This document shows positions 26,448-32,690 of a stretch of DNA of 58,609 bases, in pieces. The notes below the pieces were generated by a model. It was not told the DNA's origin. It saw only the letters and a list, made by a program, of their open reading frames with translations, and made no database searches. Source of the DNA: Bacteroidaceae bacterium (GTDB lineage Bacteria; Bacteroidota; Bacteroidia; Bacteroidales; Bacteroidaceae); assembly GCA_017650105.1 (NCBI GenBank), contig JAGCFO010000038.1, positions 1-58,609 on the forward strand, read 5' to 3'. Every line of letters starts with the position of its first letter. The stretch's first letter is position 1. Both the position numbers and the translations under genes were made by a program.

Positions 26448-27299
26448 CTACTTCCACACGCTGGCGTTGTAGCTGCGCTCCACCTTGTCTTCGATGTCGT
26501 CGGGCAGAGCGTAATAGAAGTCTATTCCCGTGAGGTTTTCTGCCTCGTCGACTGTCATGCTGCATTGCGTGTAGTCGAGGTTGCCGTTATCGTTCTTCAT
26601 CACGAAGGCTGCTGCCTCGTAGCCTTCGCCCTTGGGCACGAGCACCACTTTGAAGAAGGCGTCAGGCACCACCACGTGACGTCGGCCTATCGTCTTCGGC
26701 TCTTCCGAGGTGACAACGGGGCCTGTCACAATCCACGCCTTTCCGTACCTGCGTGCCCATTGCCGGCATTTTATCTCCAGATCGTTCCAGGCGCCCTTGT
26801 TGAGGTTATGGTTCTGAGGGCAGATATTCGTCAGGTAGAAACAGGCGTCCATAGCGTCCTGGCTCCATTTCATATCTCCTGCGGGAGCCATGTGCCCTCT
26901 GTCGTAACCTGTGTGCGAATAGTCGCTGAACTGAGCCTGGCGCCCGCTGATGGAAGGATCGACGTCGAAATAGTCGGTACGCTCCACGTTTCCGTATGTC
27001 TCGCTCTTCGTCAGCTCGTATGCCACCCAGTTGGGAATGAGCCGCGTGCGGTTGTAGGAGATGCGGAACCCTTCGTGCTCTATCATCGTCTCCGATGCGG
27101 GCACTTCCATGCGGGGCAGTTCAATGAGCACATCAGGGATGTTACGTCTAATGTCCTCTGGCTGACTGACAGGCTGGTAGAACTCCTCCACAGCCTTGTC
27201 GGACACCTTCGGGTTGCCACACGCCAGCATCATCATCGCTGCTGCTATGATGGCCAGCCCGTGCCGTCTGTTTTCTCTGCCCATTTTTCCGAGATGCAT
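26448..27299 (-). CDS. DNA/RNA non-specific endonuclease (NUC1 family), lipoprotein
   Basis: 283 residues. The signal peptide ends at MMMLAC (lipobox). The catalytic DRGH motif is in YDRGHMAPAGDM, and the metal-binding Asn is in LTNICPQNHNLNKGAWNDLE. AWIVTGPVV matches the later conserved strand. The enzyme cleaves DNA and RNA with Mg, here probably anchored in the outer membrane or periplasm, for nutrient scavenging or defence (inference). The start may be ATG 27299 or the Met five residues later. It follows the Omp85-like gene by 15 bases. Confidence 0.9.
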   Translation of the reverse strand: MHLGKMGRENRRHGLAIIAAAMMMLACGNPKVSDKAVEEFYQPVSQPEDIRRNIPDVLIELPRMEVPASETMIEHEGFRISYNRTRLIPNWVAYELTKSETYGNVERTDYFDVDPSISGRQAQFSDYSHTGYDRGHMAPAGDMKWSQDAMDACFYLTNICPQNHNLNKGAWNDLEIKCRQWARRYGKAWIVTGPVVTSEEPKTIGRRHVVVPDAFFKVVLVPKGEGYEAAAFVMKNDNGNLDYTQCSMTVDEAENLTGIDFYYALPDDIEDKVERSYNASVWK

Positions 27300-27314
27300 T
27301 TCCGTTGATTCCTA

Positions 27315-28682
27315 TTAGAAGAGGTAGTTAAATCCGATGTTGGTCCACAGCCCGTCGCCGTCGTTCTCGCGCAGGGCTTTGGCAGCCTCGAAGGAGATGA
27401 CCATGTTGTGGTTCATCACCAGTTTGAATCCGCATCCTGCCGTGTAGTGCAGAGATTCGTTCATGCCGCTGTAGATAGGTTCCTTGAACATCTGCTGCCG
27501 CTCGAGGTTGTGTGGCTGGATGACCTGCCCGCAGTCGAAGAACGGGTTGAGCGCCACGCCCCAGTTCTGGTTGATGAACCTGAACTCAACGATGCGCCAG
27601 CGCAGCTCTGTGTTCAGCAACACGAAGCCGTCGCCTATCACACCGTTACGGTGAATGCCTCTCACGGAAGCGTTTCCGCCGAGCCCCTCGGTGTACATCT
27701 TGCGGAAGAACATCGAGTTCATGTTGTTGCAGAAATAGAACGGCACGTTCCCGAAGAGCGTGTACTGTGCTCCCAGACGATAGGCAAGCGTCAGCTTGTC
27801 GCCCACCACAGGCACATACTGACTTCCCATGAAGAGCACGCCTCCGTTGGTGTGATTATAGCTCTCGGTTCGGTCCATGAAGTCGGGCGCAGCGTAGAAG
27901 GTCAGCTCCACGTTGGCTCCTCTCGTAGGATCGCTGTCGTGATTGCGGCTGTCGTAGGTCAAGCCTGCCTTTATCTGGGTGACGTGTCCTCCCGCGGCTT
28001 CCTCAGCAGGGATAATCTTCGATGCGCAGTATTGGTTGAACAGCGTGCCCTGCGAGTTGTACCAATCCCTCTTGACAGCATCGTCGCCAGCCAGCTTGTC
28101 GCCGTTGATGCGCGAGGTGCGGATGTCGTAGTAGGCAAGCCCTGCCGTCCAGTTGAGAGCGCCCGTAATCTTCTTCTGCATGCTTGCGACGGCTCGGAAC
28201 TGATTGCGCGACATCCAGTAGAACGCGCTCTTCAGTCCTTCGGGCACATCCACTTGCTTGATGCCCTGATAGGCCACTCCCGGCAGGTAGGGCGATGCCA
28301 TACCGTTCAGTCCGTAGAACTCGAACTTGGGAGCCGAGAAGTAGGTGACGTCGAAGAAGAGCTTGCCTTCGGGGATGAGGTTCTTGAACTCGCCGTAGGT
28401 GCGCAGCACGCTCGAGCCCTTCGTGTAGCGCGAGGCCTCCATATTAATCTTGAAGTCGTACTGCGGATAGCGCGAGCCGTCGCCGTAGTTGAAGATGTCG
28501 CAGCAGAGCCCGTACTGGAAGCCCAAATCGCTGTCGAAACCCACTACAGGCAGGGGGCCGAAGTTCCAACCTTTCTTGATAATCTCCTTTTCGCTAAGCT
28601 TGAGCGACTCGCTCTCCTGTGCGCAGACAGCTCCTCCGACAAACGTCAGCAGGAGGGCTGCAATGAATAGTTTCTGCTTCAT
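27315..28682 (-). CDS. Omp85/BamA-like outer-membrane barrel
   Basis: 455 residues from the Met preceding the signal peptide (MKQKLFIAALLLTFVGGAVCAQ); an in-frame Met ten residues earlier is less likely. The barrel strands and the conserved GLGGNASVRGIHRNGVIGDG (the VRGF/Y-type motif of the L6 loop) indicate the bacterial surface antigen (D15) barrel. POTRA domains are absent or very short, since the barrel begins by about residue 30. It may therefore be an outer-membrane channel or enzyme-like barrel rather than an insertase. It starts a unit with the nuclease and a small barrel protein. Confidence 0.85.
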   Translation of the reverse strand: MKQKLFIAALLLTFVGGAVCAQESESLKLSEKEIIKKGWNFGPLPVVGFDSDLGFQYGLCCDIFNYGDGSRYPQYDFKINMEASRYTKGSSVLRTYGEFKNLIPEGKLFFDVTYFSAPKFEFYGLNGMASPYLPGVAYQGIKQVDVPEGLKSAFYWMSRNQFRAVASMQKKITGALNWTAGLAYYDIRTSRINGDKLAGDDAVKRDWYNSQGTLFNQYCASKIIPAEEAAGGHVTQIKAGLTYDSRNHDSDPTRGANVELTFYAAPDFMDRTESYNHTNGGVLFMGSQYVPVVGDKLTLAYRLGAQYTLFGNVPFYFCNNMNSMFFRKMYTEGLGGNASVRGIHRNGVIGDGFVLLNTELRWRIVEFRFINQNWGVALNPFFDCGQVIQPHNLERQQMFKEPIYSGMNESLHYTAGCGFKLVMNHNMVISFEAAKALRENDGDGLWTNIGFNYLF

Positions 28683-28709
28683 GATACGCTTGTTTTCTGT
28701 TTTATGGAG

Positions 28710-28717
28710 CAAAGGTA
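28710..28717 (-). promoter_or_regulatory. -7 promoter box of the Omp85-like unit
   Basis: On the minus strand TACCTTTG (TAnnTTTG) lies 27 bases before the ATG at 28682. No clear -33 box is seen. Confidence 0.5.
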
Positions 28718-29065
28718 ATAAGAAAAAAGCGATTCTGCACCTTCCTTCGCAAAAAAATTCATCTTCCCCCCCACAACACTCTCTGAGGAGCCCGATGAGG
28801 GGAAGCAGGCAGAGCCGTCATTTTCGAGAAGGGAAAAAAATTTATGAAGAAGGGAAAAAAATTTTTGGAGAAGGAAAAAATTTTTTTGGAGAACAAATAT
28901 CGCAAGATGGAGAAGGGAAAAATCCGTATTCCTTGAGCATCTTCACGCACGCATAACTCGCAAAACACAAAGACAAGCCAAAGTGGAGGACATACCTTTC
29001 GCAAAAAGATTTGAAAAGGGGAAACAGTTTTTTCCCTTTTCGTGAAGATTTTTCGGAAAAAGCAC
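28718..29065. other. Divergent intergenic region with R1-type repeats
   Basis: There is no gene between the Omp85-like unit (minus) and the flavodoxin gene (plus). The centre is occupied by the R1-type repeat array at 28824-28925. A second purine/pyrimidine-rich inverted stretch lies at about 29012-29041 (GAAAAGGGGAAAC ... TTTTCCCTTTTC). Confidence 0.5.
28824..28925 (+). repeat. Dispersed intergenic repeat R1, copy c (tandem form)
   Basis: Four GAAGG(G)AAAAA units follow one another: GAGAAGGGAAAAAAATTTAT, GAAGAAGGGAAAAAAATTTT, TGGAGAAGGAAAAAATTTTT and GGAGAACAAATATCGCAAGA, then TGGAGAAGGG. The last part carries the GGAGAACAAAT and ATCGC-AGATGGAGAA blocks of copies a and b, so this is an expanded or rearranged copy. 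Confidence 0.65.
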
Positions 29066-29073
29066 TATCTTTG
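29066..29073 (+). promoter_or_regulatory. -7 promoter box of the flavodoxin gene
   Basis: TATCTTTG lies 29 bases before the ATG at 29102. It rules out the in-frame ATG at 29042, which would lie upstream of the transcript start. Confidence 0.65.
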
Positions 29074-29101
29074 CTACATCAAAAAGAAAATTGAAAGTGA
29101 T

Positions 29102-29659
29102 ATGAAAAAAATTACATTACTGCTGGCAGTGCTGCTCACGCTGGGACTCTCTGCCTGCTCACAAGGAAAAAAGACAAAGGAGACTAAAGAAATGGACAAG
29201 GTATTGGTAGCTTTCTTCTCGGCATCGGGAACGACAAGAGCCGCTGCTGCTCTGCTGGCTGAAGTAATTAATGCTGACTTACACGAAATCACACCCGAGC
29301 AGCCCTACACCGAAGCCGACCTCGACTGGCATAACCAGGAGAGCCGCTCGTCGCTGGAGATGAAGGACCTGAGCTCACGCCCCGCCATCACCTCCAAACT
29401 GAAGAACATGTCAGAATATAAGGTGGTGTACGTAGGGTTCCCCATCTGGTGGTACACTTGCCCGACAATCATCAACACCTTCATGGAGGCTTATGACTTT
29501 AGAGGGAAAACTGTCATCCCCTTCGCCACATCGGGAGGCAGCTCCATCGACAAAGCATGCGCCGACCTGAAGGCCGCCTATCCCGACATCAACTGGGGAG
29601 AGGGCAAGCTGCTCAACGGCTGCACAAAAGAAGACCTTGCAGCATGGGTTAAACCATAA
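29102..29659 (+). CDS. Exported flavodoxin-like lipoprotein
   Basis: 185 residues. The signal peptide ends at LGLSAC (lipobox). A flavodoxin domain follows: [20 protein letters not shown] is the FMN phosphate loop, [20 protein letters not shown] and [13 protein letters not shown] are the other conserved blocks. It probably carries FMN and shuttles electrons, but outside the cytoplasm, which is unusual for flavodoxins although seen in Bacteroidetes. An internal Met (at 29192) could start a cytoplasmic form without the signal. It is followed after about 110 bases by a DUF362 gene. Confidence 0.85.
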   Translation: MKKITLLLAVLLTLGLSACSQGKKTKETKEMDKVLVAFFSASGTTRAAAALLAEVINADLHEITPEQPYTEADLDWHNQESRSSLEMKDLSSRPAITSKLKNMSEYKVVYVGFPIWWYTCPTIINTFMEAYDFRGKTVIPFATSGGSSIDKACADLKAAYPDINWGEGKLLNGCTKEDLAAWVKP

Positions 29660-29769
29660 TATTGTTTCTCGCCAGGCAATGCCAGCCCCGCCGTCAGCAG
29701 ACCAACGGGCGCAGAGCCCTTTATCGCATCATACTAATCGCCACATTCGGCATCCAATTCTCAAATAAC

Positions 29770-30783
29770 ATGACTAAACAGACAACAGATAAGCCCGTAC
29801 CGGGAACCGGCGGCAACAAATATGTGCCTTACGATCAGCGCACAGGCAACGAATCCATCGTGTACTTCACCCGCAAGCTCTCAGCCGAAGGGCTCATCAA
29901 CGCCTACGAAAAAGTGAACGCCTTCATCAAAGGGAACGTGGGAGTGAAACTCCACACCGGCGAACCGAACGGACCCAACATCATCCCACGCGAGTGGGTG
30001 AAGGCACTAATTGAAAAAGACCTCAAGGACGCAACCGTCATCGAGACAAACACCTACTACGAGGGCGACAGATACACCACCGAACAGCACCGCAAGACAC
30101 TGGAGGTGAACGGATGGACGTTCTGCCCCGTCGACATCATGGACGAGGACGGCACTGCCCTCCTTCCCGTCGTCGGCGGCAAATGGTTTAAGGAGATGTC
30201 CGTCGGTAGTCATCTGCTGAACTACGACTCGATGGTGGCGCTCACCCACTTCAAGGGACACACCAACGGGGGCTTCGGCGGCTCCAACAAGAACATCGGT
30301 ATCGGTTGCGCCGACGGTCGTTTGGGAAAGGCGTGGATTCACACCACCCCGGGGCAGCCCGACCAATGGGACATCGTAGAGGAGGAGTTCATGGAGCGCA
30401 TGACGGAATCGACGAAAGCCACCATCGACCATTTCGGCAAGCTCGTCACCTACGTCAACGTGATGCGCAACATGTCCGTTTCGTGCGACTGCGAGGGCGT
30501 GGAAGCCGAGCCCGTCGTCACCCCCGACGTCGGAATCCTCTCATCCACCGACATCCTTGCCATCGACCAGGCTTGCGTCGACATCATCTACGCGATGACA
30601 GCCGATGAGCATCACGACATGCTGGAGCGCATCGAGACACGCCACGGCCTGCGCCAGCTATCCTACATGAAGGAGCTGGGCATGGGCAACGACCGCTATG
30701 TGCTCATCGACCTCGACAACGGCTGCAAACGCATCACTGCTGCCGACGCAGCAAAAGACCTCAAGCCTTTCGTAAACAAGTAG
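29770..30783 (+). CDS. DUF362-family protein
   Basis: 337 residues from ATG 29770; the in-frame extension upstream lacks family character. DUF362 signatures visible are GNVGVKLHTGEPNGPN (early), VALTHFKGHTNGGFGGSNKN, IGIGCADGRLGK, and the Cys pair in SVSCDCEGVE. It ends with VGILSSTDILAIDQACVDI. Some family members have a C-terminal ferredoxin domain; this one does not. The function is unknown, and redox or metal handling is suggested by Cys content and by the flavodoxin neighbour. It is convergent with the amidase gene and shares its terminator. Confidence 0.88.
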   Translation: MTKQTTDKPVPGTGGNKYVPYDQRTGNESIVYFTRKLSAEGLINAYEKVNAFIKGNVGVKLHTGEPNGPNIIPREWVKALIEKDLKDATVIETNTYYEGDRYTTEQHRKTLEVNGWTFCPVDIMDEDGTALLPVVGGKWFKEMSVGSHLLNYDSMVALTHFKGHTNGGFGGSNKNIGIGCADGRLGKAWIHTTPGQPDQWDIVEEEFMERMTESTKATIDHFGKLVTYVNVMRNMSVSCDCEGVEAEPVVTPDVGILSSTDILAIDQACVDIIYAMTADEHHDMLERIETRHGLRQLSYMKELGMGNDRYVLIDLDNGCKRITAADAAKDLKPFVNK

Positions 30784-30842
30784 GTAGAAGGCAAGGGCGC
30801 ACTTGCTCACACACTCTCCTCTCACAATGAGGAAAAAACAAG

Positions 30843-30877
30843 CCAAGCGGCTGTGACGCTTTGTCACAGCCGCTTGG
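30843..30877. terminator. Perfect bidirectional hairpin terminator
   Basis: A 15-bp perfect stem (CCAAGCGGCTGTGAC / GTCACAGCCGCTTGG) with a GCTTT loop. It overlaps the last codons and stop of the minus-strand amidase gene. Confidence 0.85.
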
Positions 30878-31532
30878 TCATATAGTTGTGGATGGCTTGG
30901 ACATGCAGCTTGGTGATGGTTTGCCTTCCTTCGTCGGAGAGGAGGTAACGGCAGTCGTCGGCATTGTCCATGAAGAGGTTCTCGGTGAGCACGGCTACGC
31001 AGGGTGCGTAGGCAAGCAGATAGAACTCAGCTCTTTTCGGACAGAGGGGCGCTCCGCTGCGGGCGTTGCCACTGCGTGTGCGAATGGGGAATCGGCGTGG
31101 CAGCAGCTCGGCAGCCTTCAGGTAAAGCTCACGTCCCAACTCGAGGCTGTTAGCATCGCTGCCGTGAATGAACGCCTCCCAGCCGGAGGGCATCTGCAAG
31201 GATGAAGGCGCCGTGTCAGCTGGTGGTGTTAGGGTACTGGCATTGGTGTGAATGCTTACGAGGATGCGCTGTGCCGCGATGCCGCCCCGCTGTCGGTGCT
31301 CGTACACCCATTCACGGGCACGACGTATGCGCACCGTCAGTGGCAGGTCGCGCTTTTCTGTCACCAACAGACGAGCATCATAGCCAAGCAGCACAAGACG
31401 CTCTGCCACGTCGCTTGCAATGTCGCGCGTCCATTGCCACTCCAACAGCTGCGTGCCGTCGGGCCACAATGGGGAGCATTTGCCTGGCGTATTGTTGCCA
31501 TGACCGTTGTCAAGGATAATGAGAGGAAGCAT
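30864..31532 (-). CDS. N-acetylmuramoyl-L-alanine amidase (Amidase_3)
   Basis: 222 residues, no signal peptide. Amidase_3 zinc and catalytic sites are visible: His in IILDNGHGNNTPG, Glu in QLLEWQWTRDIA, His in ILVSIHTNAS, and the closing Glu in VAVLTENLFMDN. It cuts the amide between N-acetylmuramic acid and the stem peptide in peptidoglycan. Lack of an export signal, and its place after smalltalk and HU genes, match a conserved Bacteroidetes trio of phage-like character. Release may depend on lysis or on an unknown route. The stop codon lies inside a strong terminator hairpin. Confidence 0.9.
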   Translation of the reverse strand: MLPLIILDNGHGNNTPGKCSPLWPDGTQLLEWQWTRDIASDVAERLVLLGYDARLLVTEKRDLPLTVRIRRAREWVYEHRQRGGIAAQRILVSIHTNASTLTPPADTAPSSLQMPSGWEAFIHGSDANSLELGRELYLKAAELLPRRFPIRTRSGNARSGAPLCPKRAEFYLLAYAPCVAVLTENLFMDNADDCRYLLSDEGRQTITKLHVQAIHNYMTKRL

Positions 31533-31600
31533 GGAGATAATCAGATAATCAAGTGATCAGGTCCAGATGGTCAGATGATCGGGTAATCAGATATTTACAA
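31533..31600. repeat. Cluster of degenerate GATAATC heptamers
   Basis: The short words AGATAATC, AGATAATCA, AGTGATCAGG, AGATGATCGG and GTAATCAGAT follow each other directly upstream of the amidase ATG. A second small cluster lies at 31872-31900 upstream of the smalltalk gene. The opening GGAGATAATC recurs, inverted, at the left edge of the window. Confidence 0.6.
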
Positions 31601-31745
31601 ACACGGGATTGCACGAATCTGACGGATGCGCTAAGCGGGAGAAATCGGTTAATCAGCTAATGACCTTCGGTCTCTGTCCGTTCAGATAAGCGGGGGGGCA
31701 TGCCTTAGCCGAGCAGTATCAAGGCAACCAACACGGTAGCGATCA

Positions 31746-31850
31746 TCAGAGGCAGCTTTGTGCCCCCAGGCTGCCCACGATGGCAGTGAGCACAGTGATG
31801 ATAAACTGAAGGATTCGTTTCCATTCGATGGCCGATAACAGATGTTTCAT
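31746..31850 (-). CDS. Smalltalk-type small hydrophobic protein
   Basis: 34 residues: MKHLLSAIEWKRILQFIITV followed by LTAIVGSLGAQSCL. One hydrophobic helix ends in a lipobox-like SLGAQSC. It matches my memory of the 'smalltalk protein' family, found between an HU-like gene and an amidase gene in Bacteroidetes, exactly as here. Possible roles are a membrane-active or holin-like peptide delivering the amidase, but none is established. An in-frame start further upstream (31937) would run through repeat DNA and is rejected. Confidence 0.8.
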   Translation of the reverse strand: MKHLLSAIEWKRILQFIITVLTAIVGSLGAQSCL

Positions 31851-31964
31851 AATAAATCGCATATTAAAAAAGTAATCAAATAGGCAGATAATCGGGTAAT
31901 CAGATGTGCCATGCAGGCAGTCGAGCCAACCGGCCACCCGACTGCCCGATTATCTGGCACGCAT

Positions 31965-32381
31965 TTACGGCATGAGTGAACTACTGATACGCTTCACGGT
32001 GTAGTTGGCGCGGAGGTTCTTGATGAGCGAGGCCTCGGGACGGAAGCTTACGCGCACACCCTTGATTTTCGTCGAAGGATCGAAGTCGTCGCCACTGATG
32101 TCGGACTGTCGGAAGCACTGTGCCTTGAGACCGAGTCGCATGGCGCCGATCTCATCGAGCACTACGCGCTGTCCGGCCAAGAGGCCTTTCTTGATGTACT
32201 CCTGTGCCGCGGTGAGCACGGCTATGACGTCGGCTCTTGTGACGGTGGTTGAAAACTGGATGTCTTCGGCGAGCTCCTTGAACGTGTAGTCACCGGTCTT
32301 CACTGCGCGGTCGGTAGCGTACAGAACACCTTGCGAGCCTTTGGGGTTGGTGCATTTCAGCACCTTGTAGGTAATTGCCAT
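31965..32381 (-). CDS. HU-family DNA-binding protein (Bacteroidetes long type)
   Basis: 138 residues. The IHF/HU-like fold shows in YTFKELAEDIQFSTTVTRAD (N-terminal helices) and AGQRVVLDEIGAMRLGLKAQ (start of the DNA-binding arm), with Arg/Lys residues near the end (KGVRVSFRPEASL). This long HU type is common in Bacteroidetes mobile or capsule regions. It bends or organises DNA. It is followed by smalltalk and amidase genes on the same strand. Confidence 0.9.
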   Translation of the reverse strand: MAITYKVLKCTNPKGSQGVLYATDRAVKTGDYTFKELAEDIQFSTTVTRADVIAVLTAAQEYIKKGLLAGQRVVLDEIGAMRLGLKAQCFRQSDISGDDFDPSTKIKGVRVSFRPEASLIKNLRANYTVKRISSSLMP

Positions 32382-32438
32382 TGTGATTAGGAATTAAAGG
32401 GTTAATAATAAGGGTTGACTGTGGTTCGAATCACACTA

Positions 32439-32446
32439 CAAAGATA
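32439..32446 (-). promoter_or_regulatory. -7 promoter box of the HU-smalltalk-amidase unit
   Basis: On the minus strand TATCTTTG lies 57 bases upstream of the HU ATG. No -33 TTTG is evident at the expected spacing. Confidence 0.55.
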
Positions 32447-32513
32447 CCACCACCCCGATGTGCCGTTGGCATGAAACTGCACGAAAATGCACGAAAAAAA
32501 GACGATAATTCAA

Positions 32514-32588
32514 CCTTTTCGTTAAGCCAAAAGCGCAGAACGATGCTTGCATCAGTTATGCCTTGGCAAGAAAAGGTAGAATGAAATT
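32514..32588 (+). repeat. Dispersed hairpin repeat R2, copy 2
   Basis: CCTTTTCGTTAAGCCAAAAG, CGCAGAACGATGCTTGCATC, AGTTATGCCTTGGCAAGAAA and AGGTAGAATGAAATT. This is about 85-90 percent like copy 1 (21642-21714), in the opposite orientation. The CCTTTTC...GAAAAGG ends and the GCCAA/TTGGC pair allow a long hairpin. Confidence 0.75.
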
Positions 32589-32631
32589 CAACTTTTTTTC
32601 GCATCATCGCGGATATATCGGATGGAGTCAC

Positions 32632-32639
32632 TATCTTTG
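32632..32639 (+). promoter_or_regulatory. -7 promoter box of the DUF285 gene
   Basis: TATCTTTG lies 52 bases before ATG 32691 and just after an in-frame ATG at 32622. The upstream ATG is therefore excluded as a start. Confidence 0.65.
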
Positions 32640-32690
32640 CTCGGCAATACCAAAGAAATCAATTTATCCGTACTACACCAACCCCTAAAT

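Larger units (their letters stand above)
32382..32690. other. Divergent intergenic region HU / DUF285 gene
   Basis: There is no gene. It holds the -7 box of the HU gene, the R2 hairpin repeat (32514-32588) and the promoter of the DUF285 gene. Confidence 0.6.

Noticed and set aside
27408..28670. Long open frame on the plus strand (420 codons)
   Set aside because: Antisense to the Omp85-like gene, which has a signal peptide and the VRG motif. The antisense product shows only Val/Glu/Ala-rich shadow composition.
31533..31900. CRISPR array from the short GATAATC repeats
   Set aside because: Repeats are only 7-10 bases, degenerate and without uniform spacers. No cas gene is nearby.
31851..31937. 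Longer N terminus for the smalltalk protein
   Set aside because: The added residues are encoded by the GATAATC repeat cluster and do not fit the 30-35 residue family.
32622..32690. Upstream ATG for the DUF285 gene
   Set aside because: It precedes the TATCTTTG -7 box, so it would not be transcribed. The signal peptide starts at 32691.
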